The position numbers and the translations under genes were made by a program. 64,000 bases of DNA from Microthyrium microscopicum. Taxonomy: Eukaryota; Ascomycota; Dothideomycetes; Microthyriales; Microthyriaceae. Of the stretch, positions 21,197-33,300 are shown piece by piece. Under the pieces are notes generated by a model, which worked only from the letters and a program-made list of their open reading frames with translations, made no database searches and had not been told where the DNA came from. Location of the stretch: contig MU004239.1 of NCBI GenBank assembly GCA_010405405.1, positions 794,713-858,712 on the forward strand. The letters run 5' to 3'. How positions within the stretch are numbered: position 1 is the first letter of the stretch; each line of letters opens with the position of its first letter.

Positions 21197-22261
21197 ATGG
21201 CTTTTATCCTGCGTCGGCCCTTTGCTGTCACAGCAACATTGCGACAACTTCCCCAGGTCGCAAAGCCCGCCACTCGACAATTCCATCAATCCTCCATCAA
21301 ACAAACCTTCTACTCTTCAAGACCACAACAAAATGCCACCTTCTCAAAGTCAAGAGACGTCTTTCGCGCCTCCTTCAAGCGTCACTATACTCCCGATGCC
21401 TCTCAAGCGGTGAAGCCAGACTCTTCGGCACTTCGACAGCGTCTACTCTATGGCGCCGGCATCTTCGGAGGCACCATTGTGGCAATCAACATGGTCTTCA
21501 ACCGCGAAACACGAGACGATGGAGGTATGCCACCATTCGAGCGGAGTTATCTCAACGATACCTTCCTACACACTGGTCTTGGTCTTGGTATAATTGCCGT
21601 TGCGGCTAGATCACTACACATGAGCGGCTGGTCTTACCGATTAATGGCAACCAATCCTTGGGTCGTTGTTGGTGTCGGTCTCGCTGGTAGCATTGGTACG
21701 ATGATCGGCTGCCAGATGACGCCACCAGAAAAGTAAGTTTGATCATCACGTTTGCAGGACTTATTGCTGACATTTCATAGCTACGTTATGAAGTATGGAC
21801 TTTGGACCGCCTTCAATGTCACACAAGCGGCACTTCTCGCTCCCATGATGTTCTTACAACCTGCTCTACTTGCTCGCGCTGGTCTTTATACTATGGGCAT
21901 GATGGGCAGTATCGCATTTGTGGGCGCCACAGCCAAGCAAGAGAAGTACTTGTACCTTGGAGCACCTCTTCTTGCTGGTGTTGCAGTTGTTGCTCTGTCC
22001 GGTCTTGCTCCTCTCGTCATTCCAGCAACCGCGGCCCGAACATTAATGTGGACAGAGAACATCTGGCTGTATGGTGGTCTTGCAGTCTTTGGTGGCTTCA
22101 CATTGTATGATGTGCAAAAGATTCTACATCATGCGAGATTGGCTGAGCGAGGTCTCATGAGGAGAGATGCTGTCAACGAGAGCATCGCATTGGAATTGGA
22201 CTTTATCAACATCTTTGTCCGGATGGTCCAGATTCTAGGCATGAACCAGCGCAAGAAGTAG
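21197..22261 (+). CDS. Mitochondrial BAX inhibitor-1 family protein (GHITM-like)
   Basis: Multi-pass inner-membrane protein related to human GHITM/TMBIM5, a family linked to cristae structure and cation exchange in mitochondria. Two exons, 21197-21732 and 21781-22261, give about 338 residues. The frame is open upstream but the first ATG is 21197. The N-terminus (MAFILRRPFAVTATLRQLPQ) is Arg-rich, has no acidic residues and is amphipathic, as in a mitochondrial targeting peptide. About seven hydrophobic segments follow, including the family region EKYLYLGAPLLAGV, then FGGFTLYDVQKILHHA and ELDFINIFVRMVQIL, which carries the conserved acidic residue near the C-terminus. The protein ends MNQRKK. 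The family is clear; the exact transport role in fungi is not known from the sequence. Confidence 0.9.
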
Positions 22262-23000
22262 AGCCTGGACCTTGAATACAGGAATGGAGTTTTGACTCTA
22301 TCTATCCCCACTCATGGTAGCTAGTCTCATTGTATTCTAGAACAAAACGTCCTGCTTGATCTGAATCGGCAACGACGAAGCTTTGTAACAATTGCATTTC
22401 ATGAATCATTGTATTATTCTTACCTGCTAGGAGCAGTAATCGCACTTCAAATACTAGTAGCGTTTTATGCACCCACCAAATATATCTTTGTAATAATTGG
22501 TCTTCTCAAACCCCTCCCAGGTGCTAAGTAGTACATCTGTGTAGCTCAAAAACAATTATCTCGGACTACCCCGACTTATGTAGATCTGTTCCCGTCCGTT
22601 TAATGTAACTGCATAGCAGGGTGCTTCACCACGGAACAGTTTCTTAGGACCAGGTTTGATTGCGCAACGTTAGTACCGTAGATCATCTAACCACCAAGCA
22701 TCCAATGATCGTCCCGCTACAACACTTCCAAGCTTCCAGATGTAACCACGCCAGAGGCCCGTTCCCGCGCGTGCTTAAATCATTCGCGATAGGATCATTG
22801 ATTTGCTTTAGAGGTCTATCCTGAACTCCCTAATTAGGAAATAGCGTGGGTGTTGTGGCGTCAAGTAGCGTTGCTTTAACAATGCAAGTTGGTGCTACCA
22901 CCACTACTTTGGTGAGAAGAAGGGTATATGATGAAGTGTGTCTCCGTTCTTGGGTTGGTCAGGTTGTGTAACTTCTCTTAATTCTACAAAATATACCAAA
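22262..23000. other. Intergenic region, no gene seen
   Basis: About 0.74 kb between two plus-strand genes. It must hold the 3' UTR of the BAX-inhibitor gene and the promoter of the nuclease gene. Nothing specific is seen. Confidence 0.5.
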
Positions 23001-24246
23001 ATGCCCCGTTTAACGTCACTGTCGTTTCTATCAGTCACTGCCATTTTGGCGAATGGAGTGTATGGCTGGGGCGCAATGGGTCATGAGGCGATAGGTCTCA
23101 TTGCTCAGAACTATGTGACAGCGGCCACGAAGACATACATGCAAGGTCTTTTAGGATCAACATCTACCACATATCTTGGAGATGTCGCCGCATGGGTTAG
23201 TCCTATCCCGCTCTTGTCTGAGCTTCCAGTGCTTGGTGCTAGGCAATTACGCACGCTGAAGAGGAATGAATACTAAAGTTCATATAGGCGGATACATACA
23301 GAGAGACCACGGCTGGCAAATTCTCTGCACCATACCATTTCATCGACGCAGAAGACTCACCACCAACTGCTTGCAGTGTCGACTTCAACCGTGACTGTGG
23401 TTCAGCTGGATGCGTCGTCGCAGCCATCTCCAACTATGTTCGTGCAATACAATCAATGTATAAAACAATAGAGACACTAACCCGCAGCTAGACCTCACGA
23501 ATCAAGGACACAAAGCTCTCCGCCACAGAGCGCACCAACGCCGTAAAGTTCATCGTCCACGTACATCACCCCTTCTCAACTCAACACCTACAACACCAAC
23601 CCACTAACACATATCTTAGTTCGTCGGCGACATCCACCAACCTCTGCACGACGAAGCCCTCGACGTCGGCGGCAACACCATCGCCGTCAAATTCGACAAC
23701 AAAACCACAAACCTGCACTCCGTCTGGGACACCGCCATTCCCGAAAAGATCATTGGCGGCGGCACACTAGCATACGCACAAAAGTGGGCTACCGCACTCA
23801 CAGCATCCATAAACACCGGCACATATGCCTCCTCCAAATCTAGCTGGCTCACTGGCATGAATGTCAGTGACGCGACGGCGACTGCTATGGTGTGGGCGCG
23901 CGATACAAATGCGTTGGTGTGTACAAAGGTTATTCCGGATGGACCGCCGACGGGCCAAGAATTGGATGGGGCGTATTATACGAGTGTGGTGCCGACGGTG
24001 GAGGAACAGATTGCGAAAGGTATGTTATGAAGATTGTGTGGTTGGGTATGTGTGCTGACTTGGTGGGTAGCTGGGTATCGACTTGCTGCGTGGTTGAATT
24101 TGATTGCCACGGGGAGTGAAGGGTCGAAAGTGAAGCGTGATTTGAGCTTTCAGTGGGAACCGATTAGCTATTTGCCTGAGGGATATGTAAATGATGGTAG
24201 TCCGGCTAAGATGGCGAGACGGGCGTTTGGAGATATGTGTCATTGA
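23001..24246 (+). CDS. Secreted S1/P1-type zinc nuclease
   Basis: Single-strand-specific nuclease/3'-nucleotidase with a three-zinc site. Five exons, 23001-23195, 23288-23437, 23492-23560, 23620-24019 and 24071-24246, give about 329 residues. The signal peptide should be cut before WGAMGH, leaving the Trp1 whose amino group binds zinc. Other ligands appear in family order: GDVAAWADTYR (Asp), PYHFID (His), FVGDIHQPLH (Asp and His), NLHSVWDTAI (His, Asp). The donor after exon 2 is a weak GTTCGT, but it rebuilds the conserved ISNYTSR sequence, whereas the later GTATAA donor breaks frame. Paired cysteines and several N-glycosylation sequons fit secretion. Likely role is phosphate or nucleoside scavenging. 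The gene is convergent with the LicD-type gene. Confidence 0.92.
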
Positions 24247-24905
24247 GGTTGACGGGGAAGTTGTGGATGGTTTTTGAGATGAAGGTCCATGATATAAACG
24301 TTGTATGTGTCTTGGTATCAAGTCGATATTATGAATGTATTCCAAAGTAGCAGTTCCTGTCGTTTTACCAGTGGAGCTACTCAATGTCAGCTTCGCAAAC
24401 AGGCATTGGAAAAGATTGGAGGTTGGTGTCTGGTGTTATTGTATGATCATGTTTTCTACATATGACCTTCGTTCTATCTAAAACCTCATAGCTTATGAAA
24501 GACTAGAGGATCGATCATGCATCTCGTGTCATGTCGTCTGCAGGTTGAACACTTGAAGTACAAATACAATAGCCTTCCTGCAATGCGTGTTACCGCGATA
24601 AAAACAAATGTGGTACACAATCCGGGTATCCTCCGCTGTGTATGCATTTTGAGGACATAACATATTGTTATTCCAACGCTAAATCAATGTTCATGATTGA
24701 TAGAGTATCCAAACGCCAAAAGTATGCGTGATGAAATATGCAGGAAGATGGTATAAGATGGTCGTAAACAGAGGCTCTCGCTTGTGAAATGACAAAGTAA
24801 ATAAGATGTGAGTGGTTGATGAATGATGTGATAGGTCTGTGATCGAATCGTATGTGTAGAGCAGGATGCCGTGTATGGTGGCTATTTGGTTGTATGGATG
24901 CCTGT
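24247..24905. other. Convergent intergenic region, no gene seen
   Basis: About 0.66 kb between the 3' ends of the nuclease and the LicD-type gene. AT-richer than the genes. No coding region, repeat or RNA gene is recognised. Confidence 0.5.
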
Positions 24906-26204
24906 TTACTTGGAGACTACGGCTGGAGCTGGACTTCTTTGATGTCCGACGTCTCCGTGGCCGGGAATGGTTATGGATTGGTCTTGTGGTGGAGGTGGTG
25001 GAGGCGGTGGGGTTTGAGTAGTTGGGGCAGCTGGAGGAGCTGGAGGAGCTGGAGGAGCTGGTGCTTGTTCATTGTTTTCTTGCTCTCTTACTGCTTGAGC
25101 TTTGAGTTGTTGTTGTTTCTTTTGCCAGTCGCTATGGAAGAATCAGTATTGTGTCAAGTCGTTGGGCTCAATTGACATACCCATAAGGAAGCCACTCCAT
25201 CTCATCTCGATCAAAGTGATGGCCTTCAAAGTCCACTCTGGTCAAGGAGATTGGCTTATATTCCTCTTCCAGCAGTTCCGTGTACGCATGCGGTATCCTC
25301 ACTGGCACGCCTTCGAGGGTACTGACACGAAGGGGAAAGATATCCTTCTCCCGATAGTGATGCTTATCCTTACACATCATCATTCCGGGAATACCGGCGG
25401 CTTCGGCCGTTGTATTGCGCCGAAGGGAGGTGATGTCGATGAATAGACCGGTACTCATGTCAATCCAGCGGGCATCAATCACATTGAGAACATCAGTAGT
25501 TGATCCATTGATGTAGTGGGGATTAATCTCCAGTAAATAGTCTTTGCCGCCTATGGTGCCGTCCTTAAACTTGTAGTGGTGCATGGTCATGTTGTAATAG
25601 TCGGCCTGAAAGTGGTTAGCTGCGTGAAGTACAGATTGATGGTATGCGCAAGATTGGAAAATCATGTATAACCATAGAAAATACAGGAAATACTGAAAAT
25701 ACTTGTTGTCCCGCAACATCGTTATGTACTTCAATGGTGTCGCGAAGTGTCGTATCAATCAAACTAATATGGAAAAGGTGAACTTACGAGGTATCTCATA
25801 GAAGATTGTGACATTTGCACGTCGACATCCGAATCCCAAGGCAATATCTTACGGTTCCACCACCACCCCATCAGCGTTCCGTGCATGATCCAAGTTTGAG
25901 CACCAATGTCGTTCATCGTAGACAAATAAGATTGCAAGAGTGAAGTGAGAGCAACTTTCCTATCCTTATTTTGAAGGACTTTGTCTGCGAAACGGCCATC
26001 ATAATGAGGATGGAAGATTGCCTCGTGAAAATACTTGTCTTTCGGGTCGCCAGGCTGTCCACTTAGTGACTTGGTCAAACGTGTTCGTACACTCCAGAAA
26101 TTTGCATCCCGCCGTTGGATGGCAGTCCGCCTTTGAAATTTGGTTGGAATGGCTTGACATATGGCGATAAGAGTGAAGAGGAGAAGAGCCAACCGCACCA
26201 ACAT
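24906..26204 (-). CDS. LicD/Mnn4-family phosphotransferase-like secretory protein
   Basis: LicD-family protein, the group that includes yeast Mnn4, which is needed for mannosylphosphate addition to glycans. Three exons, 26204-25788, 25605-25181 and 25131-24906, give about 355 residues. A signal peptide (MLVRLALLLFTLIAICQA) starts the protein. The nucleotidyltransferase-like core shows WIMHGTLMGWWWNRKILPWD followed at once by SDVDVQ, the paired-Asp metal site, then YLLEINPHY and DARWIDMSTGLFIDIT. The 182-bp intron between exons 1 and 2 was placed from its GTAAGT donor and CTAAC...TTTCAG acceptor; it bypasses a stop and keeps the alignment. The tail after the core is Gln-rich, then made of PAPPAPPAP and Pro runs with a small tandem repeat at DNA level (about 25025-25056). 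Donor and acceptor sugars are unknown. Confidence 0.85.
25019..25058. repeat. 9-bp coding minisatellite (Pro-Ala-Pro) in LicD-type gene
   Basis: Tandem GGAGCTGGA units on the plus strand, encoding repeated Ala-Pro-Pro on the minus strand, next to a CCA/CCT run for polyproline. Likely length-variable between strains. Confidence 0.75.
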
Positions 26205-27023
26205 GGCTGTTTTGAGTGGTGATAATCACCGCGACATCCAGGCTCTGTTAAGGTCGGAGAGTCCAGTCCCAGCCAGTTATAAATTCGATGACGTTTAGCA
26301 AGTTCTGGTCAAATATTCCAACACAAGAAGCCAGAGAATAAGTTGATATCAATCGATAGAATAGAGAATCCAATACCAGACTGGTTGACAAGAGCGGAAA
26401 GGGAAAGGTGATAATGATGACTTGAGCCAGGAGCGTTTGTGAGATGTAGTTGACGATAAGATGTAAGAGTCAGGTGGAGGTTATATGCTGGTAGATAGTA
26501 GTAGATGCGGGTAAGTCGATATAAGAGCAGATCTACAACGGCGCCAAGAGGATGTATTTCTAGCAAATCGGACTCATGGAAAGGCCGGTCGACGTAGGCA
26601 GAGGACGTGGACTGTGGAGATGGTTCAACACCAAGTCTCGATCAAAATTCGAACCCTTTCCTTTTGTAACGAATGGGCAGCTTGAGTGCCGCGCATCCGG
26701 CAACGCCCACTTGGACGCCTCCTTACTTTGCTTGCAAGCACACGACCATTTCCGTTGACCTGCCACCATTGAGCGTTGATGCCGGTTTTGACCCCTGTTA
26801 TATGCAACCTTTACTCCACCTGCATGCTTATCGCGCAGGCCAGTCCACTGGTCCAGAGATAGGAGTAGATACAGGCTCGTAAGCGATCAGGCTGGGGGTT
26901 AAAAGCCATCATGATGATTGATATCTCATCTCTGTAATACAAATGGTAACGATATAATCCAACAACTCAGCAGATGGTGAGGAAAACAAGGAGATTCTGC
27001 AAAAGATTGCATCTTGGCCGCGT
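26205..27023. other. Intergenic region left of the transposon
   Basis: About 0.8 kb holding the promoter of the LicD-type gene. Small frames near 26560-26880 overlap on both strands and show no domain. No gene is supported. Confidence 0.5.
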
Positions 27024-27026
27024 AAT

Positions 27027-27041
27027 GGGCAGCGTTAGCAG
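27027..27041 (+). repeat. Left terminal inverted repeat of Harbinger-type element
   Basis: 15 bp, exact reverse complement of 30473-30487; preceded by AAT at 27024-27026. Beyond the 15 bp the two ends remain loosely similar (GATTTGTGCAGG against AAATCGTGCACC). Confidence 0.85.
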
Positions 27042-28214
27042 TTCTGATTTGTGCAGGATTCCTGCACGATTATTGCAGAGGAGGAATTCAGTACTAACCT
27101 AATAGAGTCGTAATCCGCGCTAGTAGCGTAAATAAGTATTATTACGTAGGGATAAACGGCGTTATACAAATTTCCCCTATACTTGTTTTTAGATTGCAAT
27201 TTAGCGTATTTTAACTATAATTTTATTAAACAATATCTAAAATAGACCCCCTTTAAGAAGAATTAATTGTAATAACTACCATAGTAGTAGTACTATTAAT
27301 ATTATATATTATTATAGAAAAAGAGCTTTAAGAATAATATTATAGGCCTCTACTAGAATATATTTACTATGATTAGAATCTAGAGAATAGATCTAATCGC
27401 CTAATAGTAGTAGAATATTAATAACTGCTTTAAATTAGTAAAGGATAACATCTGTAGTACTAATTAGTATATAATAGATTTAAGAAGTATAAAATCCTAG
27501 AGCTAGTAGAGCTATTTAATCTTAAGAATCTTCTCTTACCTAATTACCTAAAGCTACTGTAGAAAGGGCTCTTTCTACTTTATATAGTATTATATAGGTT
27601 ATTAAAAATCTATACTTATAACGATATCTATTAGCACTTTAGTAGAAGTGCTATATATCTAAAGAAGTACTTTAATAGGACTATAACTTATCTTGATTAA
27701 AGATACGCTAATACTCTACTAAGATTCTACTCGTTATTAAATCTATAATGGATTTGTACCTATAATAAAATAATCGATAGAGCTAGTAGTAGTAATATAT
27801 ACTAGAATTATATTAATGGCACGCATATTAACGTCTATAGGCTAATAGGTTGTATCTAAAGATTATTATATTCTAGACACGATAAAGTATATTATATTAA
27901 ATACTAGGTAGTCTATTGCCCTAACGAATTAATGATAGTAATAGATTTATTACATCTAGGGGGTTTAAATAATCTAAGAATGTTATTAACGTTAGGTCTT
28001 AAAGAACGACTTTAAACGGTTAGTATTAATTCTGTCTAGATATAAATATAACTTACCTCTTTAGATGTTTAATGGGGGCCAAAAACTACTACTATATAAC
28101 GATATAGTATATCTAAATAACGACCTAATAATATCTCTTTATATAAGAATTCTTACGCTAGCGTAGAAGGCGTGGAATAAAGAAATATTAAAATACTGCG
28201 TGTGTATAGAATAG

Positions 28215-28454
28215 GTGTTTAGCAATATAAAAGCCTTGTTTAAGAGAGGAATATTTAATTTTAGGTTAGGCCTACAGATAGGATTAATATTAGTTGGAGC
28301 GTATATAGCGATATTGTTCTTACTTGCTAACTATTATACCTATTATTATAGAAATATTATTTTCGCGCGCTTTAGGGTAGATTTGCTAACTATTAGTAGA
28401 TATCTTAATCTTAGTAATATATTTAATAGTAGGATACTATTAGATTATCTATAA
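28215..28454 (+). pseudogene. Remnant of HARBI1-like DDE transposase
   Basis: The longest open stretch within the element, 79 codons. It includes FSNIKALFKRG and a hydrophobic tail typical of the C-terminal part of DDE_4/HARBI1 nucleases. It continues in frame upstream past stops to CIE. It is a decayed fragment of the transposase and not a gene of its own. Confidence 0.6.
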
Positions 28455-30472
28455 GAAGACAATTCGAACGGTATAGAATAGTTGTAGTAGTTATTAAAGA
28501 AGTAGATATTACAAAGTAAAGTTAGATATTCTTGTTAAAGGAGAAGAAGTTAATAAAGTAGAGTTAGCTAATTATTTAACCCTTCTATATACTTTTAAAG
28601 CTTTTAGTGTCTATCGTAACATTTCTATAAAAACTAAATTCCACCTTTACTACCAATTTACATAGGAAACACTAGCTTAATTTTTATAACTATAATTAAC
28701 TTAAAGACTTCCTTAATAACTCCTTTATCTCTATTATCTCTAAGCGAGCTGCCCTTACCTCTTCCCTTAATTTTGTAACTTTACTTCCTTCACTACTACC
28801 ACTACTACTACTAATTCTACTACTAATAACCATATTATCTTAAGTTCTAGACCTGTTCGAATTGAGACGTTCTAACTATTAAACTAGGCTATTATAAATA
28901 CTCATAATTTTATTAACCCTAGATACAGAAGTTTAAGTTCTACGCGCAGGCGTTAGAACTAGTATTATAGCAGGTCAAGTTTGAATAAGTAGAACTAACC
29001 CTTCCGTAGGGGCGTAATCTACGCCAGAAGTAGTTAAAAGCTAAGTTTTAGGAATATTTTCGACATCTTCTAGTTTAATAGTAATTATTATAATATCTTC
29101 TTATTAAATATTAGATAAAAGCGCTTAACGTTCTAAATATGTCTTATATAATTTATTACGTAATTCTATAGCTTCTTTACGACGTTGCTTAATAACGTTT
29201 ATAGAAGCTTTCTTCGTTGATATCTTAGTTTAGTAATAGTTGTATGTTTTTATAAAGGCATTTAGAGTAAGTTGGAATTCATCTATTAGTATATTATATC
29301 CTAACTTATCTTTTAGTTCTTAACGCTATTAAAGAAGAGCATGATTGATCGCTAGCTGAATTGCTTGTCCTAAAGGACTGTCTTAGAGGCCCTGAATAGA
29401 TTTATATTACTTAGTAACTTCAATCTACCACTATATCTTCTATCTAGTAATAGCGTCGTCGCTATTACTACTAAAGCTATCCTTTTGCCTTAACGCGCAC
29501 ATTAATACGACCATTAGACGTCGTTATCCCTATACTAGACCTTACTTCCTGCCTGCACGATTACTTGTTAAAGCGCTTAAACTAGTAGTAGGGGTTAGGG
29601 TAGGAATATAGGTCCTAGCGACTACTAGCGTAGCCTAACGTGTTAAAGGCCCTATAGTAGTATTTTAGGTAGTAGGCACCTACGTAGACGGGAGATAAAG
29701 AGCTTATATTAAGCTCTAAGATATTAAATCCTATGTGAAGCTATCTAGCTCTCTAGTAGAGCTATTTTAGCGTAGATAATTAGTATCCTAAAGCTAAGTC
29801 TCTACTTTGACCTAAGTATCTAGTTTAACCTAAGTCTCTAGATTAAAGTAGTATAGATTTAGCTAGTAAGTACTAAAAATCAAGGCATGTAGTAATACTA
29901 ATCTTAAAATAAGTTAAACATACTATGGTTTTAATAGTAATAGTATTAGCGATGACGGTAGAGTATTCTTAGAATACCCTAAATATAGTAAAGGAGGTTT
30001 AATAAGATCGTGAAGCTTAGGATCAATTTAGTTTAATAGGATTTGAAACGACATCATCGTTAAATTACTTAGTAGTAGTTATTAATTTTGTATTTTAATT
30101 AGAATTACTAACGATAAAGATAGGATTATTTAAATTTAGCTTCTTCTATATATCTAGCACAATTATATACCGCATCTAGATTAATTCTAGCGTTATTAAT
30201 TATCTCTTTTGCCTTCAACGCGTATAGCGCGTTTAAATTACTTTACGATCTTTATAATAATACTATTCCGCAGGACTATACTAAAATTAATATAACGTTA
30301 AAATATACACTGCGCTAGGCTTTAATAGGTAAAAGATACGCTGATTATTATGCCAAAATCCTGCGTTAGTCGCTTTGGCTAAGCTCTAGCGCCATTTGCA
30401 GGATTTTGGCTTTCTAGCCCGAATAGGAAGAGATCTAATCCTACGGCGTTCTCCGAGGGTGCACGATTTGGG

Positions 30473-30487
30473 CTGCTAACGCTGCCC
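30473..30487 (-). repeat. Right terminal inverted repeat of Harbinger-type element
   Basis: 15 bp, exact reverse complement of 27027-27041; followed by AAT at 30488-30490. Base composition returns to normal within a few tens of bases on the genomic side. Confidence 0.85.
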
Positions 30488-30490
30488 AAT

Positions 30491-32615
30491 CATTCCAGCG
30501 GCTTGTATGACCACTGACCTGGCAGCTCTCGGGTGTAGCGCCACCTACCAGGCATGTTTGGGCGTAAAATGATGCTGATTGGATGCAAAAGCCCGCTAAG
30601 AAAAGCTTGTCTCGTCTTGGCTTTGATGCTTGTTCCCACTAAAGTAAGTAAGGAGTGGTGGAGACTACAAGTATCGCGTGTCCTCAATCTTGATGTTTAG
30701 TGAAACCATCCCGGATAAGTTCAGACTTCAAGAACAATGAAAATGTCGCAACTTGTCTCGCGACTTGCTTCCTGCCTGAGTAGATTTTATTGGGAATGAT
30801 CGCACAGGTTTGAGGAGACTTCTTGAGCCCCATTGTACGTGTACCTCACAAGGCTTTCAAGATACAAGCTGCTCGTGCTCACCTTTGAAGTATAAAGATA
30901 CCGTACCTCTATCGTGGCTTGCTACCTTCTTAGGTAGATATTCTGGATATGATTCTTTGACTTCAGGCTGCCAATAGCTCGTGCTTTCTTTTCCTCCATT
31001 CTTTCGCCTATTCCAGAAATTATCACACCATCCAGCTTCCCCTTCGAGCATCTTTTTGACAAGCGGCTCCGAAAATGACTCTGCCACGCGGCCTTGGCGG
31101 CATTGGTTGTCAGTTCCGCCACAAAAGATATCTCCGAGCGCTTTAAGGATCAACTGGTCAAAGCAACCGCTTCTTTTGACGAATGCTCAGTGGCCTTTCA
31201 TTTCTCGTTTCAAACATTGCACCACCGCGCGGCAGCTGCATCGCAATTCGTAAAATTCGGCGGATACAAAGTATTTGTGGTATGTAGTTCGACGTTACAC
31301 GCGCCTACCAAATTCTGCACGAACCCCTGGTTCACGTACCAAGTCATCATCCCTGTGAAGCATTACACTTGAGTCGTAGGTCCCACAGTGCTGAAAAGAA
31401 TGAGTCTCAAGCGTGTTCTTCGCCTTCTGTGGACCATTTAAGGACTCGCTGTTCGGCCTTTCGCTGCAAGAAGATGCCGATTTCGGCTTGCCATTATCTG
31501 TCCCACTTGTCCACTAAAGCAGGTGGGTGGTCAGTACGTCTTGCAAGTTGCGTAACCAGTTGGACCCACCAAAAGATGTTCCACTTCTAGTTTCCTGTTT
31601 CACGGTGCTGCGTTATGACGACGGAAAACAATTTTACGTTCGTTTCTAGAACAGACCACCGGAACATTGCTGTGTAAACGTTCCTGTCAGCTGTCGCGTG
31701 ACGTTGGTGTAGTCGTTGTTTAGATCATCAGGGTTGATATTAACCTGGTTGGCAATAGTAGAGATTTACCGGTACAACCTTCAAGCCCTTGAGGTCAGTT
31801 TGTGAGTTGCTCTGTATATACTTTACGCTCTGAAATAGTATCATGATGAGGATCCTACAAGTCGATTGTCTGTTCAACGACCATGCTTCGAATCACACAA
31901 GCATCATAGAACGAGCCAAATCTGATGTGATGTTCCCGCTGCGGCCTCTAACGGGAAGTGTGCCTGTCAGATGTCTGGTCTGATATCAGCTTCCAGGTTG
32001 GGCATTATCCCGAGCACATATCATGGATGTCAGTCAGGGCCCAGAGTCAGGCTTTACCACCATTCAAGAAGATCAGCGTAGTTCTGTGATGATTGTCGAA
32101 GGTGGTCCAGATAAGCTATCGCATCAATGATCAGAAATAGACACGCAATATACGCAGGGCTGGAAAAGTATCCGCACTCCTGGTTTGAAAATTGATGAAC
32201 TTCTCACAGACCACGCGTGGTGGCTGGAGCAGATGAACCCTGCCCAGAGGCGGGACACATGCGAGATAAGATCGGCTCATTGATGGAGATCGCATCCCTG
32301 CTGTTCTGCCGAGCTTGTTCTTTCGGCCCGAGTCCCTTACCAAGAATAATTCGAACAATCTGGAAGGAACTTTCATAGCTTCACTCAACACCATCAAACT
32401 AACTATCGTCGCATCCATAGGTAATACCATCTTCGCCACAGAGCTCAACCGTCAACATCCACTCTACCCTCTGCGCAAACATAAGGACTCCACTATCACA
32501 CATCAATCTTCGCCAAACCCTCATCGCATTCTTCAACCCATCTTGCCAACAACTCGCCAGCCCACCAACAACTCCACAAACCTTCTACCCGACCACATCC
32601 CTCCCTCTCATCAAA
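30491..32615. other. 2.1-kb region between transposon and U2AF gene
   Basis: Normal base composition, no firm gene. One minus-strand frame is noted separately (31185-30857). The last 300 bp are C-rich on the plus strand and probably form the U2AF promoter and leader. Confidence 0.5.
30857..31185 (-). other. Orphan open frame, protein-like composition, unidentified
   Basis: About 109 open codons with balanced composition, containing LKALGDIFCGGTDNQC and EGEAGWCDNFWNRR. It has a stop at each end and no in-frame ATG at its start, and I found no convincing splice partner upstream. It could be the last exon of a gene, or the broken remnant of one next to the transposon. I do not recognise the family. 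Confidence 0.2.
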
Positions 32616-33300
32616 ATGGCAAATTACCTCGCCTCCATCTTCGGCACCGAACAGGACAAAGTCAACTGTTCATTCTACTACAAAATCGGCGCCTGCCGCC
32701 ACGGGGACCGCTGCTCGCGCAAGCACGTAAAACCTTCCTACTCCCAAACAATCCTACTACCAAACATGTACCAAAACCCCGCCTACGACCCCAAGAACAA
32801 ACTGAACGGCAGCCAGCTGCAGAACCACTTTGATGCGTTCTACGAAGACTTTTGGTGCGAGATGTGCAAGTACGGGGAAATCGAGGAGGTGGTAGTCTGC
32901 GACAACAATAACGACCGTAAGCTTTCTCCCTATTCCATTTACATGATATTTTTTACTGACGAGGTGAATAGATCTGATTGGAAACGTATATGCGCGCTTC
33001 AAATATGAAGATTCTGCGCAAAAAGCCTGCGATGCGCTAAATTCTCGCTGGTATGCTGGTCGGCCGATATACTGCGAGCTCAGTCCCGTCACGGATTTCA
33101 GAGAAGCTTGTTGTCGGCTGAATAGTGGTGATGGATGCGTGCGAGGGGGATTCTGCAATTTCATTCATCGAAAGCAGCCGAGTGACGAATTGGATCGCGA
33201 ACTTACGCTGAGTACTAAGAAGTGGCTGAAGATACGCGGACGAGATGAGCGCAGTGTTACGAGAAGCCCGAGTCCGGAGCCGACGAGAAAGAGATACTAA
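32616..33300 (+). CDS. U2AF1: U2 snRNP auxiliary factor small subunit (U2AF35/U2AF23)
   Basis: Splicing factor that binds the AG at 3' splice sites with the large U2AF subunit. Two exons, 32616-32916 and 32972-33300, give about 209 residues; the 55-bp intron joins VVVCDNNNDH to LIGNVYARFKYED. The domain order is typical: first CCCH zinc finger (CSFYYKIGACRHGDRCSRKH, residues 18-37), U2AF-homology RRM (about 40-145, with the FYEDFW segment and NVYARF), second CCCH finger (CRLNSGDGCVRGGFCNFIH). The C-terminus ends in a short RSPSPEPTRKRY, and lacks the long RS domain of animals, as in fission yeast. The start is fixed by the conserved MANYLASIFGTEQDKVNC. Confidence 0.95.

Larger units (their letters stand above)
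27024..30490. mobile_element. RIP-degraded PIF/Harbinger-type DNA transposon
   Basis: The element runs 27027-30487 (3461 bp) between perfect 15-bp inverted repeats, GGGCAGCGTTAGCAG at the left and its reverse complement at the right. The trinucleotide AAT flanks both ends, fitting the 3-bp target duplications of PIF/Harbinger. The interior is strongly AT- and TpA-rich with stops in every frame, the pattern RIP leaves. A mutated transposase can still be followed on the plus strand: GTHINVYR (about 27817-27840), then GGLNN where relatives have G-S-x-H-D, and CIE-x-VF(S)NIKALF near 28200-28250, where HARBI1 nucleases have the catalytic Glu. The Asp-to-Asn change is what a G-to-A RIP mutation would give. 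The right half (about 28600-30400) carries a second decayed region, perhaps the Myb-like partner protein, read from the minus strand. No intact frame remains. Confidence 0.75.

Noticed and set aside
24852-25175. Trp/Ser-rich plus-strand frame
   Set aside because: It is the antisense of the Pro/Ala-rich last exon of the LicD-type gene.
26560-26660. TTCGAACC-like sequence as a possible tRNA arm
   Set aside because: No matching acceptor stem or anticodon arm could be built around it on either strand. I recognised no tRNA or rRNA gene anywhere in the window.
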